DNA of 64,000 bases from Xanthomonas sp. Leaf131 (GCF_001423495.1 NZ_LMOG01000018.1:323864-387863); one strand, 5' to 3'; shown: positions 6,498 through 17,300, counted from the stretch's first letter. Numbers and translations: made by a program. The notes: a model not told the origin generated them from the letters alone.

Positions 6498-9479
6498 ATG
6501 CGCCATTACCACCCCTATTCCGCCAGTCCGGCGCGCAAGCTGCTCAGCTGCGCCCTGGCCAGTTGCCTGCTGCTGGGCGCCGCGCCGGCCTTCGCGCAGA
6601 GTGCTGCCGCGACCATTCGCGGCCAGGTCACCGTCGACTCGGCACCTGCCACCCAGGCCCAGGTCACCGCGACCAACCTCGCCACCGGCCTGACCCGTAC
6701 CGTGCAGGTCAGCAACGGCGGTTATTCGCTCGGTGGCCTGCCGCCAGGCTCGTACCGTCTGGACGTCACCGCCAACGGCCAGACCACCTCGCAGAACGTC
6801 ACCGTGCAGGTCGGCCAGACGGCGACCCTGAATCTGGGCGTCGGTGGCGAACCCGCCACGGCCGAGGGTGGTAACGCCACCACGCTGGACGCGGTGCAGG
6901 TGAAGGCGCCGCCGGTCCTGGTGGAAACCCGCACCTCCGAAAACGCCACGTACATCTCCAATGTGCAGATCCAGAACCTGCCGCGTGCCACGCGCAACTT
7001 CCTGGAACTGGCCGACACCGTGCCGAACGTGCAGTTCACCCGCGATGCCAACGGCACCACCAAGGTGCGCTCGGGCGCTACCTCGGCCGAAGGCACCAAC
7101 GTCTACATCGACGGCGTGAGCCAGAAGAACTACGTGCTCACCGGTGGCGTCAGCGGCCAGGATTCCAGCCGTGGCAACCCGTTCCCGCAGTCGGCAATCG
7201 GCGAATACAAGGTCATCACCTCCAACTACAAGGCCGAGTTCGACCAGGTCAGCGGCGCGGCCATCGTGGCCTCGTCCAAGTCCGGCACCAACGATTTCCA
7301 CGGCAGCTTCTTCTGGGACACCAGCAACGACGGCTGGCGCGAGGAGAGCCCGCTGGAAAAGCGCGCCGGTGTGCGCGACGACTTCGAAGAGACCCAGTAC
7401 GGCGCCACCTTTAGCGGCCCGATCCTCAAGGACAAGGCGCATTTCTTCATCGCCTATGAAGCCAAGGAATACACCACCCCGAACGTGGTGATCCCCGGTT
7501 CGATCTATTCCGACCGCGTCGACCAGCTGCCTGCGCAGCTGCAGCCGCTGGTGGTCACTTCCAGCACTCCATTCAAGGAAGACCTGTATTTCGCCAAGAT
7601 CGACTGGACCATCGGCGAGAACAACCTGTTCGAACTGAGCGGCAAGTACCGCAAGGAAGACGAGCTCAACGACGTCGGCGGTACCTCGACCTACGGGCAC
7701 GGCAGCATCAACGGCCAGGAAGAAAAGCGCGCCAATCTGCGCTGGCAGTACAGCGGTGCCAACTTCCTCAACGAAGCCAACCTCAGCTACGAGAGCGCGT
7801 TCTGGAACCAGGCGCCGATCAACAACGGCAACGGTTACATCCTGAGTTATGCCCCGGTGCGCGGCATCGAAGACGAAGTGCTCTCGGCAGGTGCCGGCAG
7901 CAGCTTCCAGCGCAAGGGTCAGAAGGGCTGGACCTTCCAGGACGACCTGACCTTGAATAGCCTGGAATGGCATGGCGCGCACACCGTCAAGATGGGCGTG
8001 AAGTTCAAGAGCATCGATCTGGATTCCACCCAGTTCAACCCGGCCAATCCGCAGTACTACTACAACATCCTCACCGACGTCGAAACGCCGTACCGGGTGC
8101 GCTTCGGTGCACCGCTGGTGGAAGGTGGCGGTTCGGTGGTGTCCAAGAACAAGCAATACGGCATCTATCTGCAGGACGACTGGGAGGTCAACGAGCACTG
8201 GACCTTGAACCTGGGCGTGCGCTACGACTACGAAGAAACCCCGGCATTCCTGGACTTCGTGACCCCGTCCGGCGTTGCCGGTGCGCTGCAGAACTGGCCC
8301 AACCTGCAAAACGCCAATTACAACATCAACGACTTCATCAGCACCGGCAACAACCGCAAGGCGTTCAAGAACGCCTGGCAGCCACGCCTGGGTGCCTCCT
8401 ACGATCTGTTCGGCGATCAGGCGCATGTGATCTACGGCGGTGCTGGCCGTGCGTACGATCGCAACATCTTCGATTACCTGGCGTTGGAGCAGCTCAACAA
8501 CTCCTTCAATTCGTATAGCTATTACTTCACCAGCGCCAATAACCAGGCGTGTCTGGGTGACCCGTGCACCGCATGGAATCCATCCTTCAACACCCAGGAA
8601 GGCCTGGATGCGCTGGCGGCGACCAATGCCGGCGGTGGCGGCGGTCGCGAGGTCTATCTGATCGACAACAACATCAAGACCCCGTACTCGGACCAGTACA
8701 GCATCGGCATGCGCAACATGGTGCCGCTGTGGGGCCAGGACTGGTACACCGACGTGACATTGAGCCGCATCGAAAGCCATGACGGCTTCGCGTTCGTGCG
8801 CGGCAACCGTCTGCCGGATGGTTCGTTCTTCCAGCCGGGTACCACCTCCGGTTCGCCCAACGACGGTCCCGAGGGCTACAGCGCCATCGTGCTCGGCACC
8901 AATGGGGTGGAAACCCGCAACAACCAGCTCGCCTTGCAGGTGGAAAAGCCCTTCGACGAGGAATCCGGCTGGGGCCTGACCGTGGCCTACACCTTTTCCG
9001 ATGCCAAGGAAAACCGCCAGTTCGGCGAGCATTACGCGCTGGATCGCGAACGCGTCGAAGACTACGGCTGGCGCGAGGCCGGTGGTATCGCCAAGAACCG
9101 CCTGGTGGTCACCGGCATCTACGAGCTGCCGTACGAGATCAAGCTGTCCGGCAAGCTGTCGCTGGCCAGCCAGACCGCGCGCTACGGCCAGAACTGCGTG
9201 GCCGGTAACGACCAGTGCTACATCGTCCAGTTCAAGCCGGACGGCACGTTGGGCTACAAAGAGTTCAGCATTGCCGCTAATAAAGAATGGGATACCGGCG
9301 GTGGTGTCAAATTCAACGTGCGTGCGGATATCCTCAACGTGTTCAATTGGGTGAACTACGCCAACTTCAACGGCGAAACCGGGACACTTGGAGACTTGAA
9401 CACGGCTTACGGCACCCCGACCGGTGTGCTGGCGTCGCCGATGCGTACCTTCCGTCTGGCCTTTGGCCTGAACTGGTGA
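6498..9479 (+). CDS. TonB-dependent receptor, Oar-like, with carboxypeptidase-regulatory domain
   Basis: Outer-membrane active transporter of 993 aa, preceded by GGAGGGA. A signal peptide (about residues 1-34, ending APAFAQ) is followed by a CarboxypepD_reg-like beta-sandwich (about 35-115), the plug (about 140-260, including NLPRATRNFLELADTVPNV and GTNVYIDGVSQ) and a beta-barrel ending in the aromatic terminus FGLNW. The Oar-type layout is common in Xanthomonas receptors for plant or microbial glycans. It lies between the LacI regulator and a glycosidase/ABC operon, which argues for carbohydrate rather than siderophore uptake. The substrate is inferred only from neighbours. Confidence 0.93.
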   Translation: MRHYHPYSASPARKLLSCALASCLLLGAAPAFAQSAAATIRGQVTVDSAPATQAQVTATNLATGLTRTVQVSNGGYSLGGLPPGSYRLDVTANGQTTSQNVTVQVGQTATLNLGVGGEPATAEGGNATTLDAVQVKAPPVLVETRTSENATYISNVQIQNLPRATRNFLELADTVPNVQFTRDANGTTKVRSGATSAEGTNVYIDGVSQKNYVLTGGVSGQDSSRGNPFPQSAIGEYKVITSNYKAEFDQVSGAAIVASSKSGTNDFHGSFFWDTSNDGWREESPLEKRAGVRDDFEETQYGATFSGPILKDKAHFFIAYEAKEYTTPNVVIPGSIYSDRVDQLPAQLQPLVVTSSTPFKEDLYFAKIDWTIGENNLFELSGKYRKEDELNDVGGTSTYGHGSINGQEEKRANLRWQYSGANFLNEANLSYESAFWNQAPINNGNGYILSYAPVRGIEDEVLSAGAGSSFQRKGQKGWTFQDDLTLNSLEWHGAHTVKMGVKFKSIDLDSTQFNPANPQYYYNILTDVETPYRVRFGAPLVEGGGSVVSKNKQYGIYLQDDWEVNEHWTLNLGVRYDYEETPAFLDFVTPSGVAGALQNWPNLQNANYNINDFISTGNNRKAFKNAWQPRLGASYDLFGDQAHVIYGGAGRAYDRNIFDYLALEQLNNSFNSYSYYFTSANNQACLGDPCTAWNPSFNTQEGLDALAATNAGGGGGREVYLIDNNIKTPYSDQYSIGMRNMVPLWGQDWYTDVTLSRIESHDGFAFVRGNRLPDGSFFQPGTTSGSPNDGPEGYSAIVLGTNGVETRNNQLALQVEKPFDEESGWGLTVAYTFSDAKENRQFGEHYALDRERVEDYGWREAGGIAKNRLVVTGIYELPYEIKLSGKLSLASQTARYGQNCVAGNDQCYIVQFKPDGTLGYKEFSIAANKEWDTGGGVKFNVRADILNVFNWVNYANFNGETGTLGDLNTAYGTPTGVLASPMRTFRLAFGLNW

Positions 9480-9484
9480 GGTGC

Positions 9485-9515
9485 TCGACCGCCCTGGCAA
9501 TGTCAGGGCGGTCGA
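9485..9515 (+). terminator. Hairpin after the TonB-dependent receptor gene
   Basis: A 12-bp perfect stem (9485-9496 with 9504-9515) and a 7-nt loop begin 6 nt after the receptor stop codon. No T run follows, so it may act as a weak terminator or as an mRNA-stabilising end. It separates the receptor from the operator and start of the next operon. Confidence 0.6.
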
Positions 9516-9551
9516 ACTCGGCGCTTGGATAGGGTAGGTTGGCGTGCGAGA

Positions 9552-9565
9552 TGTAATCGATTACA
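9552..9565. promoter_or_regulatory. LacI-type operator before the glycosidase operon
   Basis: TGTAATCGATTACA is a perfect 14-bp palindrome that fits TGNAANCGNWWNCA, the same consensus as the two operators before the LacI gene. It ends 14 nt before the start codon at 9580. Bound repressor would block transcription or initiation of the enzyme/ABC operon. Confidence 0.8.
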
Positions 9566-9579
9566 CGAGTGGGGGGCGG

Positions 9580-11217
9580 ATGAACAGGGGCAACACTTCG
9601 TATTGGTTGACGATTCCACTATTGCTGGGCGCGCTGGTGCTGGCGTCCTGCAAACAGGCCGAGGAACCCAAGGTGGCCGAAAAGAAGGCACCGGTGAAAG
9701 TCATTCTGGTGGAAGCGCAGCTGCCACCCAAACCGGTCAAACCGCCGCTGCCGCCGTTGTTTTCGGACATCGAGCGTCGCACCTTCCAGTTTTTCTGGGA
9801 CACCACCAACGAACTTAACGGACTGGCACCGGATCGGTTTCCGTCGCGCCCGTTCGCCAGTATCGCCTCGGTCGGGTTTGCGCTGACCGCGTATCCGATC
9901 GGCATCGAGAATGGGTGGATCAGCCGCAATCAGGCGATCGACCGCACCTTGACCACACTGAAATTCTTCCGCGATGCGCCAATGGGGCCGCAGCGGACCG
10001 GTAGGGCCGGGTACAAGGGCTTCTACTACCACTTTCTGGACATGCAGCAGGGCAACCGTTACGACAGCTGGGTCGAGCTGTCGAGCGTGGACACCGCGCT
10101 GCTGATGATGGGCGTGTTGTTCACCCAGTCGTATTACGACGGCGAGGACCCGCGCGAAAAGGAGATCCGCCAGATCGCCGACACGCTGTACAAGCGTGTG
10201 GACTGGCGCTGGTTGCAGCAGCGTGCACCGTTGATCTCGATGGGCTGGTTCCCCGAGAGCGGCTTCATCGATCACGACTGGATGGGCTACAACGAAGCGA
10301 TGATGCTGTACATCCTCGCGCTCGGCTCGCCCACCCACGGCGTGGATCCGGATGCGTGGACCAGCTGGACCCGCACCTACAACAACGACTGGGGCGTCTA
10401 CCAGGGCCAGGAATACCTGTCCTTCGGCCCGTTGTTCGGCCACCAATACAGCCATGTCTGGATCGACTTCCGCGATATCCAGGACCAGTACATGCGCGAA
10501 CGCGGCATCGACTACTTCCTCAACAGCCGCCGCGCCACCCTGGCGCAGCGCGACTACGCCATCGACAACCCGATGAAGTGGAAGGACTACGGCGAGAACG
10601 TCTGGGGCCTGACCGCCGGCGACGGCCCGCAGAACACCAGCCAGGAATACCGTGGCGAGCAGCGCCAGTTCCGCCATTACTCCTCGCGCGGCGCCGGCCT
10701 GCGCGAGAACTTCGACGACGGCACCATCGTGCCGTCTGCGGCGATCTCCTCGATCGTGTTCGCGCCCGAGGTGGTGATTCCGGCGGCCGAAGAAATGCAC
10801 AAGCGTTATGGCGACTTCCTGTATTCCAGCTACGGCTTTCTGGATTCGTTCAACCCCAGCTTCAACTACGACATCCCGCTCAAGACCGGGCGCATGGTGC
10901 CGGATCGCGGTTGGGTAGCCAGCGACTACATTGCCATCGACCAGGGCCCGATCCTGGCGATGATCGCCAACTACCAGAACGAATTCGTCTGGACCGTGAT
11001 GAAGAAGAACGCCTACATCCGTGCCGGTCTCGAACGCGCCGGCTTTACCGGCGGTTGGCTGACCCCGGAAGGCGAGCCGCAGCCCTTGCCCAAGAAGGAT
11101 GAGCAGGCGGCTGCCGCACGCTCGCTGGGCATGGCCGAGTCGCGTGCCGCCGCCGCCCAGGCGCAGCAAGATCCGTCGCAGCGGCAAAACTCCACGCAAC
11201 GCCCCAAACCCGAGTAA
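9580..11217 (+). CDS. GH144-like (glucoamylase-domain) lipoprotein, putative endo-beta-1,2-glucanase
   Basis: Exported lipoprotein of 545 aa. Its signal peptide ends in the lipobox LASC (Cys24), followed by a Lys/Pro-rich linker. The (alpha/alpha)6 domain from about residue 60 has the signatures WVELSSVDTALLMMG and GYNEAMMLYILALGSP, typical of the PF10091 'glucoamylase' family assigned to GH144, whose characterised members are endo-beta-1,2-glucanases. E167, D171 and E239 are candidate active-site acids. ATG 9580 is chosen because it lies after the operator palindrome and gives a proper signal peptide. The C-terminus (from about 500) is Ala/Gln-rich. It is first in an operon with an ABC sugar transporter. 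Beta-1,2-glucan as substrate is inferred from family and context. Confidence 0.82.
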   Translation: MNRGNTSYWLTIPLLLGALVLASCKQAEEPKVAEKKAPVKVILVEAQLPPKPVKPPLPPLFSDIERRTFQFFWDTTNELNGLAPDRFPSRPFASIASVGFALTAYPIGIENGWISRNQAIDRTLTTLKFFRDAPMGPQRTGRAGYKGFYYHFLDMQQGNRYDSWVELSSVDTALLMMGVLFTQSYYDGEDPREKEIRQIADTLYKRVDWRWLQQRAPLISMGWFPESGFIDHDWMGYNEAMMLYILALGSPTHGVDPDAWTSWTRTYNNDWGVYQGQEYLSFGPLFGHQYSHVWIDFRDIQDQYMRERGIDYFLNSRRATLAQRDYAIDNPMKWKDYGENVWGLTAGDGPQNTSQEYRGEQRQFRHYSSRGAGLRENFDDGTIVPSAAISSIVFAPEVVIPAAEEMHKRYGDFLYSSYGFLDSFNPSFNYDIPLKTGRMVPDRGWVASDYIAIDQGPILAMIANYQNEFVWTVMKKNAYIRAGLERAGFTGGWLTPEGEPQPLPKKDEQAAAARSLGMAESRAAAAQAQQDPSQRQNSTQRPKPE

Positions 11218-11220
11218 TCC

Positions 11221-12597
11221 GTGCGCCTTTTGAAACTGTTGATACTGGCCGCCACCCTGAGTCTAGGTGTGGCGGGATGCGAACGCGCCGACCCAGCCAA
11301 GACCACCGTGCGCTTCTGGGCGATGGGCAAGGAGGCTGAAGTGGTCGCCGAGCTGGTGACCGAGTTCGAGAAACAAAACCCGGATATCCGCGTGGATGTG
11401 CAGAACATCCCGATGACCGCGGCGCATGAAAAACTGCTCACCGCCTTTGCCGCCGATGGCTTGCCGGATGTGTGCCAGCTCGGCAATACCTGGCTGCCGG
11501 AGTTCGCCTTGCTCGACACGCTGGAACCGATGCAGCCGTATGTGGCGCGCTCCAAGATCGTCGACCCGCAGGATTACTTCCCCGGCGTGTGGGACACCAA
11601 TCTGGTTGACGGCACGCTGTACGGGGTGCCGTGGTATGTGGATACGCGGCTGCTGTTCTATCGCAAGGATCTGCTGCGCGAAGCCGGCTATAACGAAATG
11701 CCCAAGACCTGGGCCGGGATGGAACAGGTGATGGCGGCGATCAAGCGCAAGGTCGGCCCGGACCGCTACGCCATCTTGATGCCGCTCAACGAGTTCGAGC
11801 AGCAGCTGTCGTTTGCGCTGCAACAGGACGATCGCCTGCTGCGCGACCACGACAACTACGGCAACTTCCGCGGTGAGGGCTTCCGCAAGGCGCTGGGCTT
11901 CTACGACACCATGTACCAAAAAGGCTGGGCGCCGAAGGTCTCCGAGACCCAGGTGTCCAACGTCTGGTACGAATTCTTCAACGGTTACTACGCGTTCTAT
12001 CTGTCCGGCCCGTGGAACGTGCGCGAGTTCAAACTGCGCCAACCGCCGGGCATGGAAGGCAAGTGGGGCACCGCGCCGTTGCCGGGTCCGAACGGCCTGG
12101 GCGCGGGCATTGCCGGCGGTTCCAGCCTGGTGATCTTCAAGTCGTCCCAGCACAAGGACGCCAGCTGGAAGCTGATCGAATACCTGTCGCAGCCGCAGGT
12201 GCAGGCGCGCTTCCACGCCATCATCGGCGACCTGCCGCCGCGTCGCAGCACCTGGAAGTTGCCCTCGCTGGCCAACGACGAACTGGCGCATGCCTTCGGC
12301 GACCAGCTGGAGCGGGTCAAGGCCACACCCAAAGTGCTGGAGTGGGAGCGCATCGTGCAGGAAATGCGCCTGGTGACCGAGCGCGTGGTACGTGGCGGCC
12401 AATCGCACGAAGCCGCCGTGCAGGAACTGGATCAACGCGTGGACGACATTCTGGCAAAGCGCCGTTGGATCTTCGAGCAACAGGGCGGGCATGTCGGTCC
12501 GGCTAGCAACACTGCCGCACCTGCGCCAGGCGCCGCGCCGACTGCGACGCCAGCTGCAGTGCCGGCTGCAGCAGCGGACAAGGAGGCAGCACGATGA
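11221..12597 (+). CDS. Sugar ABC transporter substrate-binding lipoprotein
   Basis: A 458-aa family-1 extracellular solute-binding protein of the MalE/UgpB type, here likely periplasmic and anchored to a membrane through the lipobox VAGC. Core features are TTVRFWAMGKEAEVV, the GLPDVCQLGNTWLPEF segment and LYGVPWYVDTRLLFYRKDLL. The GTG start lies 3 nt after the glycosidase stop. The last 40 residues are an Ala/Pro/Thr-rich tail not typical of the family. It would deliver oligosaccharides released by the neighbouring enzymes to the two permeases. Confidence 0.92.
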   Translation: MRLLKLLILAATLSLGVAGCERADPAKTTVRFWAMGKEAEVVAELVTEFEKQNPDIRVDVQNIPMTAAHEKLLTAFAADGLPDVCQLGNTWLPEFALLDTLEPMQPYVARSKIVDPQDYFPGVWDTNLVDGTLYGVPWYVDTRLLFYRKDLLREAGYNEMPKTWAGMEQVMAAIKRKVGPDRYAILMPLNEFEQQLSFALQQDDRLLRDHDNYGNFRGEGFRKALGFYDTMYQKGWAPKVSETQVSNVWYEFFNGYYAFYLSGPWNVREFKLRQPPGMEGKWGTAPLPGPNGLGAGIAGGSSLVIFKSSQHKDASWKLIEYLSQPQVQARFHAIIGDLPPRRSTWKLPSLANDELAHAFGDQLERVKATPKVLEWERIVQEMRLVTERVVRGGQSHEAAVQELDQRVDDILAKRRWIFEQQGGHVGPASNTAAPAPGAAPTATPAAVPAAAADKEAAR

Positions 12598-13478
12598 TGA
12601 AGCGCAATTCGGTCGCCGGCTGGGTGTTTGCCGCGCCCTCGATCCTGGTGCTGGGCATGTTCTTCGGCGTGCCGGTGTTCGCCGCACTTGTGCTCAGCGT
12701 CACCGACTTCGATCTGTACGCGCTGGCCGACAGCAGCCATCTGCGCTTCGTCGGCCTGGGCAATTACATCGAACTGCTGCAGACGCCGCTGTTCTGGAAG
12801 TCGTTGTGGAACACCACGTATTTCGTGCTGCTGGGCGTGCCGATGTCGATCGGCGTGTCGCTGGGCGCGGCCTTGCTGCTCAATGCCAAGGCCTCGCGCT
12901 TCAAGGCGGTGTTTCGCACCGCACTGTTCGCCCCGGTGGTGACCACGCTGGTGGCGGTGGCGGTGATCTGGCGCTACCTGTTCCACATCAAGTACGGCCT
13001 GGTGAACTTCGGCCTGAGCCATCTGGGCATCGCCCCGATCGACTGGCTGGGCGACCCGCGCTGGGCGATGCCGACCATCATGCTGTTCGCGGTGTGGAAG
13101 AACTTCGGCTACAACATGGTGATCTTCCTGGCCGGGCTGCAGGCGATCCCGCAGGACTTGTACGAGGCCGCGCGCATCGATGGCGCTTCGCGCTGGAAGC
13201 AGTTCCTGCACATCACCCTGCCGATGCTCGGCCCGGTGCTGATGGTGGTCGGGGTGATCACCATTTCCGGCTATTTCCAGCTATTTGCCGAGCCCTACGT
13301 GATGACCCGCGGCGACCCACTGCAAAGCACCGTGAGCGTGCTGTACTTCATGTTCGAGGAAGGCTTCAAGTGGTGGAACCTGGGCCGCGCGTCGGCGGTG
13401 GCATTCCTGCTGTTCCTGATCATCCTGGCGGTGACCACCGTGATGCTGCGCTTCGGCCGCAAGAGAGATTTGATATGA
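12594..13478 (+). CDS. Sugar ABC transporter permease (MalF type)
   Basis: Inner-membrane permease of 294 aa with about six transmembrane helices. It carries the EAA-loop motif EAARIDGASRWKQFLHITLP, which contacts the ATPase. It begins in the ATGATGA overlap with the binding-protein stop. Together with the next gene it forms the heterodimeric channel of a carbohydrate uptake transporter-1 system. Confidence 0.93.
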   Translation: MMKRNSVAGWVFAAPSILVLGMFFGVPVFAALVLSVTDFDLYALADSSHLRFVGLGNYIELLQTPLFWKSLWNTTYFVLLGVPMSIGVSLGAALLLNAKASRFKAVFRTALFAPVVTTLVAVAVIWRYLFHIKYGLVNFGLSHLGIAPIDWLGDPRWAMPTIMLFAVWKNFGYNMVIFLAGLQAIPQDLYEAARIDGASRWKQFLHITLPMLGPVLMVVGVITISGYFQLFAEPYVMTRGDPLQSTVSVLYFMFEEGFKWWNLGRASAVAFLLFLIILAVTTVMLRFGRKRDLI

Positions 13479-14311
13479 GTCGTGATGTCGGCCAATCGCG
13501 CTGGAATGCCGTGCTGATCAACGGCGGTTTGTTGGTGCTGGCCCTGGTCAGCCTGGCGCCGCTGCTGTGGATGCTGTCGGTGTCGTTCATGCCTACCGGC
13601 GAGGCCAGCCGCTTCCCGCCGCCGATGCTGCCTTCGGCGTTCACGCTGGCCAATTACCACGAGCTGTTCGCACGCACCGGCATGGCGCGCAACTTCGCCA
13701 ACAGCCTGATGGTGTCCGGGCTGATCACGCTCGGCTCGCTGCTGATCAACACCATGGCCGGTTATGCGTTCGCCAAGCTGCAATTCGTCGGCCGCGAGCG
13801 CATCTTCAAGATCCTGATGGCCGCGCTGGTGATCCCGGCGCAGGTGGCGATGCTGCCGTTGTTCCTGTTGATGAAACAGCTGCATCTGGTCAACAACATC
13901 GGCGGAGTGGTGGTGCCGGCGTTGGCGACGGTGTTCGGCATTTTTCTGGTACGCCAATACGCGCGCAGCATTCCCGATGAGCTGATCGAAGCCGCGCGCA
14001 TCGATGGCGCCAGCGAAATGCGGATCTTCTTCCAGATCGTGCTGCCGATGCTCAAGCCGGTGCTGGTCACCTTGACCATCTTCACCTTCATGGGCTCGTG
14101 GAACGACTTCATGTGGCCGCTGATCGTGCTGACCGACCAGGAGCAGTACACCTTGCCGGTAGCGCTGGCGGCGTTGTCGCGCGAGCACATCATGGACGTG
14201 GAACTGATGATGGCCGGCGCGGTGGTGACGGTGATTCCGGTGCTGCTATTGTTCATCGCGCTGCAGCGCTACTACATCCAAGGTCTTCTGCTGGGGAGTG
14301 TGAAGGGGTGA
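13475..14311 (+). CDS. Sugar ABC transporter permease (MalG type)
   Basis: Second channel subunit, 278 aa, with about six transmembrane helices and the EAA loop EAARIDGASEMRIFFQIVLP. ATG 13475 overlaps the stop of the first permease by 4 nt (ATGA). No ATPase gene follows, so a shared MalK/MsmK-like ATPase encoded elsewhere must be assumed. Confidence 0.93.
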   Translation: MSRDVGQSRWNAVLINGGLLVLALVSLAPLLWMLSVSFMPTGEASRFPPPMLPSAFTLANYHELFARTGMARNFANSLMVSGLITLGSLLINTMAGYAFAKLQFVGRERIFKILMAALVIPAQVAMLPLFLLMKQLHLVNNIGGVVVPALATVFGIFLVRQYARSIPDELIEAARIDGASEMRIFFQIVLPMLKPVLVTLTIFTFMGSWNDFMWPLIVLTDQEQYTLPVALAALSREHIMDVELMMAGAVVTVIPVLLLFIALQRYYIQGLLLGSVKG

Positions 14312-17300
14312 AGTTACTAATCCTGCGACTGTTTGCCATGACCGCTGTTGCCACTTCTGCGGGCGCGGCGCAGGCGCAGGAGCGCGTGCTCGACGGCTTC
14401 AACGATATCGGCGCCTGGCGTCTGGTGGTGTCCAATCAGGTCAGCGGCTCGTTGCGCCCGGTGGCCACCAGCTCCGGCGGGCATGCGCTATGCCTGGACT
14501 ACAACTTCAACGGCGTGTCCGGCTATGTCGGCATCCGTCGCAACTTGCCGGTCGAATACCCGGACAATTACCGCATCGGTTTCGCGCTGCGCGGCGAGTC
14601 GCCGTCCAACGATCTGCAGGTCAAGCTGATCGATGCCAGCGGCGACAACGTATGGTGGGTCAACCGGCCGGGCTTCAACTTTCCGAAGAACTGGACCACC
14701 TTCAGCTACCGCAAGCGCAACATCGAAAAGGCCTGGGGCCCTGGCCAGGACAAGCAGCTGCGCAGCAGTGCGGATGTGGAGTTCACCGTCTACAACAAGG
14801 TCGGCGGCAAGGGTTCGGTGTGCTTCGACCGCCTGACCCTGACGCCGCTACCGCCGGAAGACACCTCGCCGTTGAAGGCCGAGGCCATCACCGACACCGC
14901 ACCCGCACTGGAACAGCGCCTGGCCGACGGCAAGCCGGACACCTTCTGGCTGAGCGGCGCGGTGAAGCAACAGACCGTGACGCTGGACCTGGGCAAGGTG
15001 CGCGAGTTCGGCGGCGCGGTGGTGCAGTGGGTGCCGGGTCTGCAGGCCTCGCAATACGTGGTGCGCGCCTCCAGCGACGGACGCGGCTGGCGCGATCTGC
15101 GCACCGTCACCGCCGGTGCCGGCGGCACCGATTGGCTGGCATTGCCGGACACCGAGGCGCGCTATCTGCGTTTCGATCTAAAGGATGGCCCCAACTGGCG
15201 CTACGGCATCAAGGAAGTGCAGTTGCAGCCGCTGGCGTTTGCGGCAACCCCGAACGATTTCATCAAGTCATTGGCCGCGCAGATGCCGCGTGGCAGCTAT
15301 CCGCGTGGCTTTTCCGGCGAACAGCCGTACTGGACCATCCTGGGCCTGGATGGCGGCACCGAGCAGGGCCTGATCGGCGAAGACGGCGCGGTGGAAGTGG
15401 GCAAGGGCGGTTTCAGCATCGAACCGTTCGTGATCACCGGTGGCAAGCTGCTGCGTTGGGCCGATGTCAGCAGCGAGCAGAGCCTGCAGGACGATTACCT
15501 GCCGATTCCCAGCGTTGACTGGCATCACGACCTGATGAATTTGCGCGTCACTGCCTTCGTGCAGGGCACCCCGGATCAGGCGCAGCTGGTCGCTCGCTAC
15601 CAACTGCACAACACCGGCAAGGAAGCGCGCGACTTCACTCTGGCATTGGCGGTACGCCCATTTCAGGTCAACCCGCCGGCGCAGTTTCTCAACACCCTGG
15701 GCGGCGTCAGCCGGATCGAACAACTGGCCGTGGATGGCGCGCAGGTCAGCGTCAACGGCAAGCCGCGCGTGTTCGCCGCGCAGCGCCCGGACGCCGGCTT
15801 TGCCAGCGCCTTCGACAGCGGCATGGACGTCAGCCATCTCACCGCCGCCACACCGCCGACGATCACCCAGGTGAAGGACGAGACCGGTCTGGCATCGGGC
15901 GTGCTGTTGTATCGCTGGAAGCTGGAGCCTGGCCAACGTCGCGAAGTGGCGCTGGTGATTCCGCAGACCGGCACGCCGCAGTTGCCGGCCGGCTTCGATG
16001 CCGACAAGGCGCAACAGCAGGTCGCCCAGCAGTGGCGCAGCAAGCTCGATCGCGTGCGCATCAGCGTGCCGGCCGAAGGCAAGCCGGTGGTCGACACCTT
16101 GCGCACCGCACTGGCACATATGTTGATCTCGCGTATCGGCCCGCGCCTGCAGCCGGGCACGCGTTCGTACTCGCGCAGCTGGATCCGCGATGGCGCAATG
16201 ATTTCCGAAGGACTGCTACGGCTCGGCCGCGAAGACGTGGTGCGCGAGTACGTCGACTGGTTCGCGCCGTATCAATTCGACAACGGCATGGTGCCGTGCT
16301 GTGTGGACGACCGCGGCAGCGACCCGGTGCCGGAGAACGACAGCCATGGCGAGCTGATCTTCAACATCGCCGAGTATTACCGCTACACCGGCGACAAGGC
16401 GTTCCTGGAAAAGATGTGGCCGCACGTGACCGGTGCCTATGACTACATGGAAACGCTGCGCGCCAGCGAGCGCACCGAAGACAACTTCATGCGTAACCCG
16501 GCCTTCTACGGAATGATGCCGGTGTCGATCAGTCACGAGGGCTATTCGGCCAAGCCGGTGCATTCGTACTGGGACAACTTCTGGGCGCTGCGTGGCTACA
16601 AGGATGCGGTGATGCTGGCCGGCGCACTCGACAAGCCGGATGACGTCACCCGCTTCAGCGCCGCACGCGACGAATTCAGCGGCGACCTGATCGCCTCGCT
16701 GGGTGCGGCGGTGCGCCAGCACAACCTGGATTTCCTGCCGGGTTCTGCCGAGCTCGGCGATTTCGATGCGACCTCGACCACCATCGCGCTGGCACCGGGG
16801 GGCGAGCAGCAGCGACTGCCGCAGGACCTGCTGACCAATACCTTCGAGCGCTACTGGAAGGAGTTTTCCGACCGTCGCGACAGCAAGCGCGAATGGAAGG
16901 ACTACACGCCCTACGAATGGCGCAATGTGGCCGCGTTCGTGCGCCTGGGTTGGCGCGACCGCGCCTGGGACGCCACCGCGTTCTTCTTCAAGGATCGCGC
17001 GCCGCAACCGTGGAATCAGTGGGCCGAAGTGGTCTCGCGCACGCCGCGCACACCGTTCTTCGTCGGCGATCTGCCGCATGCCTGGGTCGCCTCGGACTTC
17101 GTGCGCTCGGTACTGGACATGTTTGCCTACGGACGCGAATCCGACGCCAGCCTGGTCATCGCTGCCGGCACGCCGACGCGCTGGTTCGAAGGCAAGGGCA
17201 TCGGCATTGCCGAACTGCGCACCCCGTACGGACGCCTCAACTACACCTTGCAGCGCACCGACAAACAGCTGGTGCTGCAGCTGCAGCCCGGCCTGATTTT

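Noticed and set aside
6348-9500. Long open frame on the minus strand opposite the TonB receptor (over 1000 codons)
   Set aside because: It is the antisense shadow of a high-GC gene; the protein is Val/Gly/Arg-rich with no family resemblance, while the plus-strand frame has a signal peptide, plug and barrel.
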